Of a DNA stretch of 64,000 bases, positions 22,284 to 32,999 are shown in pieces (the first letter of the stretch is position 1; every line of letters begins with the position of its first letter). Origin of the DNA: Procambarus clarkii (taxonomy: Eukaryota; Arthropoda; Malacostraca; Decapoda; Cambaridae); the NCBI RefSeq assembly GCF_040958095.1, contig NC_091227.1:21315512-21379511 (forward strand). Direction: 5' to 3'. Both the position numbers and the translations under genes were made by a program. The notes beneath the pieces are model-generated. The model did no database searches and was not told the DNA's origin. It saw only the letters and a program-made list of their open reading frames with translations.

Positions 22284-22358
<75 letters not shown>
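22284..22358 (+). repeat. (CA)n microsatellite
   Basis: About 37 CA dinucleotides, shortly before an inverted LINE tail. Confidence 0.95.
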
Positions 22359-22363
<5 letters not shown>

Positions 22364-22389
22364 GCTGTCTGTGTGTGTGTAGGTGTGTG

Positions 22390-22608
22390 TACTCACCTAG
22401 TTGTGGTTGCGGGGGTTGAGCTTTGGCTCTTTGGTCCCGCCTCTCAACCGTCAATCAACTGATGTACAGAATCCTGAGTCTACTGGGCTCTGTCATATCT
22501 ACATTTAAAACTGTGTATGGAGTCTGCCTCCACCACATCTCTTCCTAGTGCATTCCATTTATTGACTTCTCTGACACTGAAAAAGTTCTTTCTAATGTCT
22601 TGTGAAAT
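22390..22608 (-). mobile_element. LINE 3' end (ORF2 C-terminus and tail)
   Basis: The plus strand reads GTACTCACCTAGTTGTGG, GGTCCCGCCTCTCAACCG and CACTGAAAAAGTTCTTTC. The minus strand encodes a diverged form of the ORF2 C-terminus (FFSVREVNKWNALG-like) and the tail. Same family as 13,869. Confidence 0.75.
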
Positions 22609-22639
22609 TTCTAATGTGTGTGTGTGTGTGTGTGTGTTT

Positions 22640-22850
22640 ACATCAATGATGAATTCAACAAACTGTACCTGCGGGTAGAGCTTATGTTCTTGGACTCCAA
22701 CTTTTCGGTTGTCGGATGTGACGCAGTGCCTCTCACGTATCTCGTATCTTGGTCATCAAACCAGTGCAGGAAGGTGGCGCCCACTATCAGGCCATGGAGG
22801 ACCCTCCACGTGTTAGCCTCTCACTCCTCCAGTAGCCTCCACCACCTGTA
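22640..22850 (-). other. Unassigned open segment
   Basis: The minus strand is open for about 60 codons and contains TWRVLHGLIVGATFLHWFDD. It lacks a start codon and clear splice sites and I do not recognise it. It could be a relic of an element or a diverged exon. Listed only because its composition is not low-complexity. Confidence 0.2.
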
Positions 22851-22924
22851 ACAACATGAACATTACAACGTCATAGTGACGGTAAACACTTCCTACACAC
22901 ATGTATAAAAATATAAAAAATCTC

Positions 22925-23040
22925 TCTCAATTTTGCTAGGTTAGGTTATCTAGTGACAGGTGAGAGTAGGTTAGTATAGGTCAGAATAGGTTAGGTAGAG
23001 ATTTGCATATTTTTCTCAAGTTTTAGACCCTACTCCTCAT
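22925..23040 (-). repeat. Dispersed repeat family E with TTAGG-type tail (copy 1)
   Basis: GCTAGGTTAGGTTA tract followed by ATTTTTCTCAAGTTTTAGACC. In reverse complement this is GGTCTAAAACTTGAGAAAAA followed by CCTAA-type repeats, as at 40,455-40,830 and 43,788-43,912. Confidence 0.65.
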
Positions 23041-23299
23041 AGCCTTTGGCTCAGCAGGTTCTTTGGTTATTATTACCATTGTCCTCTCGCTCTCTCTGAG
23101 GATCTTGTAGGCCGCAGTCATGTCTCACTTTATTTGATTTGATTTTGCAGAGTTAAAAGGTTGTTATTTTTTGTATTCTTTCCTTACATTTTAGTTTTCT
23201 CAGCCCTGGGCCCATCTTGTAGACCTAGGGGGAACCTTTGGGCTTACGTAAGTAGTACATTTACCCTTGGGCTCCCGGGACCACTAGAAAGAGGGAGAT

Positions 23300-23540
23300 A
23301 AAAAGCTCGTAGGTAGATAGGTAGGCAGGGAGGATTGTAGGTAGGTACCTTGAGGTTACCTTGAGGTGCTTCCGGGGCTTAGCGTCCCCGCGACCCGGTC
23401 GTCGACCAGGCCTCCTGGTAGTAGAAAGGTAGGTAGGTAGGAGTGTATATAGGTAAGTGAGTTAGTAGGTAAGTTGGTAGACAGGTAGGTATAGGAATGC
23501 ATACAGGTAGATAAGTAGGTAGATAAGTAGGTAGGTATGA
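23300..23540 (+). repeat. (GTAG)-rich tract with embedded SINE tail
   Basis: Imperfect AGGTAGGTAGGTA repeats on both sides of a fragment of the tRNA-Thr-like SINE at 23,343-23,416 (CTTGAGGTTACCTTGAGG, CGGGGCTTAGCGTCCCCGCG, GTCGACCAGGCCTCC). The SINE appears to have inserted into the tetranucleotide repeat. Confidence 0.7.
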
Positions 23541-23707
23541 AGGTAGGGAGGGTTGTTTTGGAGGGCAGAGCAGCTGGGAGTATACTAATTAACTGTGTTG
23601 AACAATGACGAGTTGTGAACAAGGCGCCCCTCTCATTTGTTGGTTCACGCCGGTCATTACTGCTCCACTTTCCCAAGGTTTTGTTTTAAGTTGAATTGTT
23701 TGTTACA

Positions 23708-23905
23708 GCCGGATGTTTAAAGGGGGATATGTAAAGCCATGTGTGTAAGGGGAAATATGTAAAGCCACGTGTGTAAGGGGGAATATGTAAAGCCACGTGT
23801 GTAAGGGGAAATATGTAAAGCCACGTGTGTAAGGGGGAATATGTAAAGCCACGTGTGTAAGGGGAAATATGTAAAGCCACGTGTGTAAGGGAGAAATATG
23901 TAAAG
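23708..23905 (+). repeat. 27/28-bp minisatellite (ATATGTAAAGCCACGTGTGT)
   Basis: Seven units of ATATGTAAAGCCACGTGTGT plus AAGGGGAA, alternating GGGGAA and GGGGGAA forms, giving a two-unit higher-order period. Each unit has a CACGTG E-box. Confidence 0.93.
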
Positions 23906-23959
23906 TAATTATGTCGACGCTGTGATGGGCATGGTGTCGACACTTGAGTTTACACAGCA

Positions 23960-24390
23960 TCTTTACCTTCTATCAAAGATGCGACAATTCATTTCCCTAA
24001 TATAATATGAATTACAGATCATTCCTGATCTCAGGCACACTCATATGTAGGAGTGTGAGGTGAGAGGAGGGGAGACGAGTGAGGAAAAGAGAGGGGGGGA
24101 AGAGTGATGGGGGTAGTGAAGTGAGGGGGGAAGAGGGAAGAGAGTGAAGAGGTGAAATGGCAGGAGTGAGAAAGCGAGGAGGTGCTTAGCAAAGCTTCAG
24201 AAGGGTGCTCTGATACTCAAGCTTAGGAAAGGAAGGCCAAATCGAGGAGTGGGAGTTCACCCCCCACTCCTCCTCTCACCACAAATGGAGAATTGCACAA
24301 GAATCACTTGAACGTATAAATAGGTATGTGATGTCTCCTCGACTGAAGACATTTTAGTACAACCGGTTAAGCAAGTGACAAAGGACTCAC
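23960..24390. other. Purine-rich spacer
   Basis: No gene supported. GGGAGAAGAGTGA-type low-complexity sequence at 24,050-24,185. Confidence 0.5.
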
Positions 24391-24417
24391 AATAAGCAAA
24401 GGACGGTATTACAAATC

Positions 24418-24580
24418 TTCGCTATACCACTGATAGGCACGGTATTAAGAGGCTCTGAGCTGTCCCATTCATAGGAGCGGTATTATAGAGCTAAGGGCCG
24501 CTAGGCTATACCATTCACAGGAGCAGTATTGATCAAGGGGCCGCCAGCCCATCCCATTGACTGCCAGGATTGAAAACCCA
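24418..24580 (+). repeat. Degenerate repeat of about 60 bp (GCTATACCATTCACAGGAGC)
   Basis: Three to four diverged units containing TACCA(T/C)T(C/G)A..GG(A/C)..GGTATT and GGCCGC. Confidence 0.6.
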
Positions 24581-24841
24581 TTTACCGAGGAAGCTTAAGG
24601 AAAGTGGCAGAGCAATTTAAGGTAAGGCACCGAGAACCCCCAAACTAAGGGAGAAGAACCCTGCCAGGGAGGGGGGGGGGGAGACGAGGGAAGGGGAGGG
24701 GAAATATATCGATAATGCGACACGGGACGATAGCCTGGTTAGGCTTATTTCTCCTCGAGAGTAGCTAGAGGAATTGAACACGTGTTCACTAGCTCACTGG
24801 AATGTTAGGATTCCGTAAGACACGCCCAAGTCGCCTCCAAC

Positions 24842-24920
24842 CGTTCATTCATTCATTCATTCATTCATTCATTCATTTATTATGCACCCCATACCAATCC
24901 GGCGGGCGGTGGTGGAGAGG
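24842..24920 (-). repeat. (TTCA)n beside a TATGGGGTGCATAATAAA repeat
   Basis: Nine TTCA units abut TTATTATGCACCCCATACC. The reverse-complement phrase GGGTATGGGGTACATAATAA also occurs at 39,305-39,325, so a dispersed element carries a tetranucleotide tail. Confidence 0.65.
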
Positions 24921-25084
24921 GTTACATGGGCACATATTTATTTACATTTAATTTACTCTAAGTATATGACAATCTTGTGAAGCTAGTTATACAATTGTTA
25001 AATTACTTACACATATACATGTATACGCATGCACACACATATGTACAAAAGTACATATACATATCAATAGCGTTTTTCAACTTG

Positions 25085-25165
25085 TCCTCAGGGAGGAAAT
25101 CCCCTAATGGGGATGGGCTAAGAACGAATACATAATTCGTGCTATTATCTACTTTATCCATGGTC
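25085..25165 (+). repeat. Dispersed repeat family D (copy 2)
   Basis: See 15,055-15,155: AAATCCCCT then ATTCGTGCTATTATCTA at matching spacing. Confidence 0.55.
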
Positions 25166-25500
25166 AGATTAGGTTAAGTTTCATTACATTTGGCTACATT
25201 GACTGTATTACTGACAATAATGTGAAATATGGACTTTAAAAACTATTTCAGTGTACCCGAGAATTCCGTTTAGAGAAAACTAAATTCTTGAAAGATATTG
25301 TCTTCAGCATGTGCTTTTTATATTTTAAACCAACGATTTATAATAAAATAAACTTATAACTTGAGAATGATCTCTGTTTAGGACATTAGTTCACTTGCCA
25401 GTTTATACGTAGACTGGAACCGTAATATGCTTTCAGACCATCACAAATATCTAGATAACTATCCAGCTGGTTTTACATAATTGTTTGTCCAAGGTTGGAG

Positions 25501-25905
25501 ACCAGGCACAACCTGTTCTCACTTTCTTTAAGTCAATATTGACTTATTAAATACGTGCATATGTGACATACTAATTTATTGTGAATATTTTAGTTTACCT
25601 TGAAAAGCTTCATAGAAAGCACCGACCTTACCTAACCTTCTTAGTATGTTAAGATAAGCATCTCATTGCTTCGTAATTACAATTATTACTTAACCTATAC
25701 CTATTATAGGTTAAGTAATAATTGTAATTACGAAGCAATAAGATGCTTATCTTAACATACTAAGAAGGTTAGGTAAGGTCGGTGCTTTCTATGAAGCTTT
25801 TCAAGGTAAACTAAAATATTCACAATAAATTAGTATGTCACATATGCACGTATTTAATATGTCAATATTGACTATAAGAAAGTGCGAGAACGGGTTACCA
25901 GGCGC
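25501..25905. repeat. Near-perfect ~400-bp palindrome
   Basis: Two arms of about 200 bases meet at TTAACCTATA / TATAGGTTAA with a 5-base spacer at 25,700-25,704. Matching blocks include AAGTCAATATTGAC.. against ..GTCAATATTGACTATAAG, ACCTTGAAAAGCTTCATAG against its complement, and AGAAAGCACCGACCTTACC against its complement. The arms differ at only a few positions near the centre and more towards the outer ends. No open frame. It is either a foldback element or a recent inverted duplication. Confidence 0.92.
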
Positions 25906-26302
25906 TTGAGGCTAGCCTCGCCTAGCCCTCGTACATGAAGCACGAGGGACAGGCAAGTGTCGCGGGCCAGCTGGCGTCCACTCCAGAGCCACACTATAAG
26001 AAATATCTCCTCCCCTCCCCTCCTCCTTCCTCCGTCTGTGCAAATTTCATTGGTTATTAAATATTGGTTGTGTTGTCCAGAGACTTATTTAGTAGTTTCT
26101 ATGCTTTGTTTTATCTGGAGTGTGCCAGTGCAGGCCGCTTATCACATGCCTCTGTGTGACTAACCATCCTGTGTGATGGGCACTTTTTAGCATCACCTAG
26201 TTAGCTTTTTTGACACACTCTACTCCACTTCATATAGTCTAGGGTAGCTACACTAATGCACATGTACCTCATATATTAATAATAAACAAATTTTTTATAT
26301 AA

Positions 26303-26309
<7 letters not shown>

Positions 26310-26392
<83 letters not shown>
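26310..26392 (+). repeat. (AG)n microsatellite
   Basis: About 40 AG dinucleotides. Confidence 0.95.
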
Positions 26393-26395
<3 letters not shown>

Positions 26396-26547
26396 AGAAA
26401 GAGGGAGAGGGGGGAGAGATAAGACCCCAGCACAACCGGGTACCACCTCTAGTAACAAACACTATAACAGTGACACAATACGAGCGTGCAAAGATTAACA
26501 TATACACAGAAGGAAACTATCAGGAGAAAACACCAAGCCTCGCCTAA

Positions 26548-26625
26548 CTATATAGCACTTGGAAGGGATCAGGGGTAAGGATTTGGGATGGGCCGGGAGG
26601 GAAGGAATGGTGCCCAATCATGTTC
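26548..26625 (+). repeat. Dispersed repeat family C (copy 2)
   Basis: CTATATAGCACTTGGAAGGG and GGATTTGGGATGGGCCGG, as at 3,555-3,610. Confidence 0.6.
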
Positions 26626-26781
26626 ACAGAAATACATGAGGAGAGAGACGGGAGACCGGAAGATATCGCTACCTTGAGAGGAGAGACGCAGGCACCAGGA
26701 CGTCGACAGGTGAAGATGGGTGAGGTTACCCGAGGAGGTGACAGCTTGCATTCACCACTGTTAAAGGGGCAGGTATTGTCA

Positions 26782-26782
<1 letters not shown>

Positions 26783-26843
<61 letters not shown>
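26783..26843 (+). repeat. (GA)n microsatellite
   Basis: About 29 GA dinucleotides. Confidence 0.95.
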
Positions 26844-26845
<2 letters not shown>

Positions 26846-26849
26846 CATC

Positions 26850-27411
26850 CTCCTCGCTGGTAGTGGGATGGGTGTAACGGGACATTTTACATCATAGTGG
26901 ACATTGGGAACATAGAACAGGTAGAAGAGACAAGGAGCTGGGACAGGTGAGAGTGTGGAACAGACGAGGAATAAGACAATACGAGCATGCAGAAGAGTTT
27001 GGTTCCTAATGATATATTGAGACAAACAATGCCATTCCATCCTGCCAGAAAAGTAAGAAGACTTTTCTCTCAAGAAGAAGAAGAAGTTCGCAAACTATTA
27101 ACATTGTAAATGTCTTACAGACAAAACCGTAAGTCTGGTAAATTCCGAACACTTTTCCGGAAAAAATAATTTACAATTTTTTATTTGTTTTTACAAATAG
27201 TGAAATTATACCATTTAGTTATCCTGGCGTGACGCTGACTTTGTTGGGTGTTCGTGTCGGGATTAAGGTCTATTATCCTGTGGAGTATTACCTCAGCCAC
27301 CACAATTGCTTACTGACAACACCTAGATATAATTTCTCCATCAAACATCAATGAGTCAAATCATGAAAGCTATTAGATTTCTTTAGTTTTTCCCTGTTAA
27401 GTGGAAACCAA

Positions 27412-27412
<1 letters not shown>
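26850..27412. other. No gene recognised
   Basis: AT-rich spacer. Nothing beyond a short GAA repeat at 27,074-27,087. Confidence 0.5.

Positions 27413-27413
<1 letters not shown>

Positions 27414-27494
<81 letters not shown>
27414..27494 (+). repeat. (AT)n microsatellite
   Basis: About 40 AT dinucleotides. Confidence 0.95.
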
Positions 27495-27496
<2 letters not shown>

Positions 27497-27952
27497 GTGT
27501 GTGTGTATATGTATGTATTGATGTAGAATAACCACTGAGAATTTAAAAGGAGAACACCTTAGCGTTTTCACCTCTCACGAGTCGTCCTCAGAGGTGTACT
27601 GAGAGAGACATGTGTAGAGACAGTACCAGAGGAGGAAGGTGGGACCTGATGTTGTCTGTACCACACCAACCATCGCAGGAGACAGTCAACCTCACTCACA
27701 AACATGACCAAGACCGTCGGAAGTATAGAAATTGCAGCGTGAGAAGGCAGAGACCACATATGTGTGAGTATAGACAAAATGGTATTAACATTTAGTGTGT
27801 TAATAATAATGCACTCCGGAGAGAAGCTCTTGGAGAAAAAGTGCATTGATCTCGTCTCATTTTTAATACCATTTAGTCTTTACCTATATATTTATGTGGA
27901 TAAAATTATCCTTAAATACAATACTTGCGAAAGTGAGAACACTTAGGGAGCA

Positions 27953-28214
27953 GGGGCCAGATTCACGAAAGCACTTACGCAAGCACTTACGAACCTGTAC
28001 ATCTTTTCTCAATCTTTGGCGGCTTTGTTTCCAATTATTAAACAGTTAATGAGCTCCGAATCACCAGGAGGCTGTTTATAACAATAACAACAGTTGATTG
28101 GCAAGTTTTCATGCTTGCAAACTGTTTAATAAATGTAACCAAAGCCGTCAATGATTGAGGAAAGATGTACACGTTCGTAAGTGCTTGCGTAAGTGCTTTC
28201 GTGAATCTGGCCCC
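27953..28214. mobile_element. Palindromic MITE-like element (copy 2)
   Basis: Ends GGGGCCAGATTCACGAAAGC and GCTTTCGTGAATCTGGCCCC are exact complements over at least 20 bases. The inverted homology continues through the AAGCACTTACGAACCTGTAC and GTACACGTTCGTAAGTGCTT blocks. The interior matches the copy at 6,435-6,693, and this copy has better-preserved ends, implying a younger insertion. Confidence 0.88.
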
Positions 28215-28496
28215 AGGTCGGGGAGCCCCAGATGTGGGAGATTAGGCTCTTACTGCTATAACTCTAACTTGATGGATACCGGAGCCCCCCTGGGATGGGG
28301 GGCCCCGGCACGCTTCCCTTTCACCCCTCTCAATTTCTGCTCCCCCTTTTCGACATTCTTCTCATTTCCCCTCCCTCTCATTTCCCCCTCCCATCACCTT
28401 TCCCCTCACCTGTCCCCTCATCGCACCCTCTCTAAACGCCACCCAACTGCCGGGATCAATAGACTCTGATTTTGCTCTTTGCGCGGAGTGGCTGAG

Positions 28497-28672
28497 ATCA
28501 GGGTGGGATAGTTGCTGGGATCAGGGTGGGATAGTTGCTGGGATCAGGGTGGGATAGTTGCTGGGATCAGGGTGGGATAGTTGCTGGGATCAGGGTGGGA
28601 TAGTTGCTGGGATCAGGATGGGATAGTTGCTGGGATCAGGGGTGGGATAGTTGCTGGGATCAGGGTGGGATA
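28497..28672 (+). repeat. 23-bp minisatellite (GGGATCAGGGTGGGATAGTT)
   Basis: Eight units of GGGATCAGGGTGGGATAGTT plus GCT, with GGATGGG and GGGGTGGG variants. Confidence 0.95.
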
Positions 28673-28759
28673 GCACACGTGTGAATGTCTGGAGGCAGGG
28701 GACCTCAAATCGCAGTTTACATGAGCCTTTGTCATTTGTAACTACTGCTAGGAAACTCG

Positions 28760-28920
28760 GCCTCTCTCAGCTTGGCTCAGTCTCGCTCAGCTTGGCTCAG
28801 TCTCTCTCAGCTTGGCTCAGTCTCCTTCAGCTTGGCTCAGTCTCTCTCAGCTTGGCTCAGTCTCTCTCAGCTTGGCTCAGTCTCCTTCAGCTTGGCTCAG
28901 TCTCGCTCAGCTCATCGCGC
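28760..28920 (+). repeat. 20-bp minisatellite (CTCAGCTTGGCTCAGTCTCT)
   Basis: Eight units with CTCGCT, CTCTCT and CTCCTT variants in a partly ordered pattern. Confidence 0.95.
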
Positions 28921-29344
28921 TCTCAGCTTAACTTGGTCTCTCAAGAGCCTAGTCCTGATCATTGTCGGAGGCTTTATCAGTATTATGCTTTTTATTATTA
29001 TTCCATCAAGCAGCGAGTACTTTGCCGGGTCCACCACCAGCATCCAATCGACGCCATTTGACCCAAAGAAACAAATATCGTCTATATTTAGCGAGAAATA
29101 GTTTGGTGTATATTCATGGGATATTTCACGGCGCGTCGCGCTGTGAACTCTTTCTATAAATAACAGAAAGTAATGGAACCTTGGAGCTTAAACTACTCCC
29201 ATTATAAGTGAAGTATTTAATCCCACAAACTCTGCATGTTAGAGGAAGAGAAGGACGCTGATGAAATTTTATCTGAGAGTTAGGAGAGTCTGTGCTGGAA
29301 ACGCGTGCCTTGGAATCCCGTTTTTTGTTGGATTTATCACAAGA

Positions 29345-29520
29345 ACGGTGCTACTATTGTTCTGGAAATACGTAACTGGATGCGCAGTCACCTAAAAAAA
29401 ACGTCAACAATAAGCGTCGCAAGTGTTTTGGTATATTAAATTTGTAACCGGATGCGCAATCATCTTAAGAACTTGGGCAATAAACGTCCCAAGTTTCACA
29501 ACTTGCTCAAGAGGATATTT
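29345..29520 (+). repeat. Diverged tandem duplication of about 95 bp
   Basis: GTAACTGGATGCGCAGTCACC..CAATAAGCGTCGCAAGT recurs as GTAACCGGATGCGCAATCATC..CAATAAACGTCCCAAGT. Confidence 0.75.
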
Positions 29521-30012
29521 GTGGGTATAGCCCAAGTCGTGCCTGCGACGCTAGCAGCAGACTAACACCAAACCATCCAAAAAACTATATACAGTTATTA
29601 TCTTGAGTCAAAGTTCGTGTAAGTTTGTTTTCATGTGATATCGGTCTAGTCAAGGCTCGTTATAATAGAATAATGTCCATATACTCCTCTAGCTGCACAA
29701 AGATTTACCGCGCTCACCTCCTCCAGATTTACCGCCAATTTTCTAATTTCTAATGCGCTCCACTCGGGTTTAATCCACTCGGAAATTTTTGTGGCAAGAG
29801 CGCCCAAATCCCTGCAATTACTGCCAGTAATAACACCAGACACTCTTTCCGGCAGTCTGGAACAATGGAGGATGTTGCTTTAAAGTTGTTTAACCTGTTG
29901 GCGACCATCTGACGTCTGCACGAGTCATACTCCAAGATTACAATGCTTGTGTCAGCCTCGTCAGCTACCCGAAGTCTGGGGCATTGCAAACCCTCGTGTC
30001 AACCACCCAGGG

Positions 30013-30300
30013 TGGGGATAGTTGACCTGTTAGATTGTGTAGTTTTAGACTTGTTAGATTGTGTAGTTTTAGACCAGTTAGGTTGTGTAGTTTTAGACCT
30101 GTTAGATTGTGTAGTTCTAGACCTGTGTTAGATTGTGTAGTTTTAGACCTGTTAGATTGTGTAGTTTTAGACCTGTTAGATTGTGTAGTTCTAGACCTGT
30201 CTTAGATTGAGTAGTTCTAGTCCTGTGTCAGATTGTGTAGTTCTAGACCTGTGTTAGATCGAGCAGTCGTAACCTGTGTTAAATCGAGCAGTCGTAACCC
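30013..30300 (+). repeat. 24-28-bp minisatellite, forward array
   Basis: About eleven units of GTTAGATTGTGTAGTTTTAG plus ACCT, passing into a longer ACCTGTGTTAGAT variant and then to TCGAGCAGTCGTAACC forms at 30,255-30,300. Confidence 0.93.
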
Positions 30301-30309
30301 CAACAGCCA

Positions 30310-30940
30310 TAGGGAACTGCAGTCTTTGTGTCAGCCACCGCCTAGAGACTCCTCACTCCACTGTTCTTCAGGAGTTTAGCTCGTCCTTGCTGCCGCAGTC
30401 TGCAGTTGGCTGGCAAGGACAGGCTCCACTTCCACTTTATAATGCCAAAAAAAGCCTTTACAATATTTGTATGTGAAGGATAGTGCTAAAGTGCGTCTTC
30501 GTTGCTAATGTTAGTAGGAAATCCCTTTAAAAAATATCATTGAAGGAGGAGAGTGGTAAAGATTGTCAGCAGTCTTCAGTAGGACATAAGAACTGTGGCA
30601 TGAAGCAAACGTCAACTTTTCAAGCGTAAACTTTCCTAGAAAATACCTTCGTTATAAATCTAAGTGATAACAAATTTTTCTAATATAAGTTTATACGCTT
30701 CTTGATGACACGAATTTCAAAGAGTTACATATTCAACGATGGAAGTGGCAAACTGGTTTTTTTTTTTTTAATAGGCGTAAGGAATTTTTTAAGCAGCAAC
30801 TATGTTGAGAAAAATTTACTTTATCGTTCCTTTGTTTAGCATGACATCTGGAAGAATTGAACCCTCAAACTACTTGTTGATGTCCCATCTCAATCGTCAA
30901 CTTTTCTCCTAGAGCTGCTCGCTGAGAAGCATCTTAGTTT
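30310..30940. other. Spacer between inverted minisatellites
   Basis: About 640 bases, no gene supported. A T run lies at 30,758-30,769. Confidence 0.5.
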
Positions 30941-30947
30941 ACAACTA

Positions 30948-31195
30948 TTCAGTCTAACACAGGTTACGACTGCTCAATCTAACACAGGTCTAGAACTACA
31001 CAATCTGACACAGGACTAGAACTACTCAATCTAACACAGGTCTAAAACTACACAATCTAACAGGTCTAAAACTACACAATCTAACACAGGTCTAGAACAA
31101 CGCAATTTAACACAGGTCTAGAATTACACAATCTAACACTGGCACAGGTCTAGAATTAACACTAACTTGTATAGAACTACACAATCTAATATTAA
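30948..31195 (-). repeat. Same minisatellite, inverted array
   Basis: Units of CACAATCTAACACAGGTCTA plus GAACTA, the reverse complement of the array at 30,013-30,300. It starts with GTTACGACTGCTCAATC, the complement of the end form of the forward array, so the two arrays mirror each other in unit order. Confidence 0.93.
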
Positions 31196-31372
31196 CACTG
31201 CTATGGAACTACGTGACGGGGTCCCATCCGGCGTCTAGACCCACCCAAACTTTGCACAGGCACGAGCTGAGGCAGTGGGGCGCCTCCAGAGCCGGTAAAG
31301 CCAGATCACGTCTAGGGCTTTTCATGTGGAATAATTTAATGAGACTGCCGCCGCTAACATGTTGTAACTGTG

Positions 31373-31373
<1 letters not shown>

Positions 31374-31424
<51 letters not shown>
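31374..31424 (+). repeat. (AC)n microsatellite
   Basis: About 25 AC dinucleotides at the 5' edge of a LINE fragment. Confidence 0.95.
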
Positions 31425-31427
<3 letters not shown>

Positions 31428-31625
31428 AGAAAAAGAGGCTAGATATGATAGACATAAAATACTTTGGGGGATTGACAAAGTGGAAAAATGAAGAGGTTCA
31501 CAATGAATACCAGTAAAACAGGATGGCATGGATGGCCGCTTGAGATTTAGAGGAGTTATACAGATAAAGTTTCCTTTAGTTAAAGTTCCTATAAAAAGCT
31601 TCCTTTTACCGTAATAGTCAAGAAA
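31424..31625 (+). mobile_element. LINE ORF2 C-terminal fragment
   Basis: LEKEARYDRHKI then, after frame changes, NTSKTGWHGWPLEI and SYTDKVSFS. This parallels TLEKRR / NINRTRGHDWKLEI / SYRDVRKFSFS at 340-690. The simple repeat sits at the same point of the element as the (GA)n of the first copy. Confidence 0.6.
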
Positions 31626-31647
31626 TAGAAAACGAGCCCAGGAACAG

Positions 31648-31882
31648 AGATCCAACACTACGTGGGCTGTAACAACAGAGATCCAACACTACGTGGGCTG
31701 TAACAACAGATCCAACACTGCGTTTGGCTGTAACAACAGAGATCCAACATTACGTGGGCTGTAACAACAGAGATCCAACACTACGTGGGCTGTAACAACA
31801 GAGGTCCAACACTACGTGGGCTGTAACAACAGAGGTCCAACACTACGTGGGCTGTAACAACAGAGATCCAACACTACGTGAA
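31648..31882 (+). repeat. 28-bp minisatellite (AGAGATCCAACACTACGTGG)
   Basis: Eight units of AGAGATCCAACACTACGTGG plus GCTGTAAC; GAGGTCC and CATTACG variants. Confidence 0.95.
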
Positions 31883-31884
31883 CA

Positions 31885-32835
31885 AGAACATTTGGCTTCC
31901 TATGAAGACTGTTTGCCCAGGCAATCAGATCCTTCCAAAAAATACACACGAAAAGTTTTGGACCGTTTTTCAAGATGAAAACTTTGGTGTTGTGTGGTAT
32001 ATAAACTGAGAGTCAGTGACAAAGAGTTAAAATGATGCACAGAAACATTAATAAAGACAGTGGATAAGCAAGACACGATAAATTATAGCAAAATAAGGGA
32101 TATGAAAATGTACGTTACTGACGTATGACGTTTTCGGTCGAATACACCTAGCCTGTTGCTCACTAACAGTAGCATGGTAGTATTATATATTTTACTCTGA
32201 AATAATCAAGGAATTGAGAAAAATATTGTGGACATTTTAGGCCAAAGCCTAGCCCTTGGGAGATCGCGTGGAGGCGGCGATCGACATTCCGTGCTTTGAA
32301 AGGCAGTTTCTTAAAAACAATATATATGCAGTTATATCTCTAGAGTAAAGGTATAACTGACAATTTCCGTGTGTTGTAGCCTTGACGAGCAGGGTACACA
32401 CACTCACGTAGAACAAGCCAAATCTATTGGTCTCCTGGTGGAGGGTTGGAGAGGCTAGGAGACCACTCCGTCACACCTAACGTACTGTAATGTGTACGTC
32501 AATTCCAGTAAAGGTTAGGACGAACTCTCTCGTTAACCACAGTCTGGAAACCGAAGAGGTTATTGATTTCCTGTTGCGCGCGTGCGTATTGCAAAATAAC
32601 TCTTAAAAATTGCTAGACCTTTCAAAATCGAGGCTGTCATTGTCGAATACACAGTGCGTAACTTACGTTCTTCAGTTTATGTGTCAAATAGCCTGGCTTT
32701 GGATATCAGACCAGTATTATGGAGCTAGTCATGATATTTACACGAGAATGAATCACAATAACGTTGCTGCAATAACGTAACGTTGCAAATAACCCAACCC
32801 ATCAATGAGTACGAAGTTTCAGTCAATCCAGGACT
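31885..32835. other. No gene recognised
   Basis: Low-copy AT-rich sequence. No exon, RNA gene or repeat array is supported. Confidence 0.5.
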
Positions 32836-32980
32836 TCATGAGGGGTTCAGGATGGACCAAGACGGAAGTAAGAAAGACGTTTCGGCCCATCCAGGACCCG
32901 AGTTGTCCAGGACAAAGACGACAGTAAGAATGGCGTTTCTGTCCATCCAGGACCTGACGAGAGTCCAGGACGGACTAAGT
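32835..32980 (+). repeat. Dispersed repeat family F (TCCAGGACGGAC), tandem form
   Basis: Two to three diverged units carrying GTTTCGGCCCATCCAGGACC, GTTTCTGTCCATCCAGGACC and AGTCCAGGACGGAC. Other copies are at 38,690-38,800, 48,385-48,500, 52,505-52,572 and (diverged) 54,130-54,250. Confidence 0.65.
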
Positions 32981-32999
32981 TACTGCCATTTGATTACAT

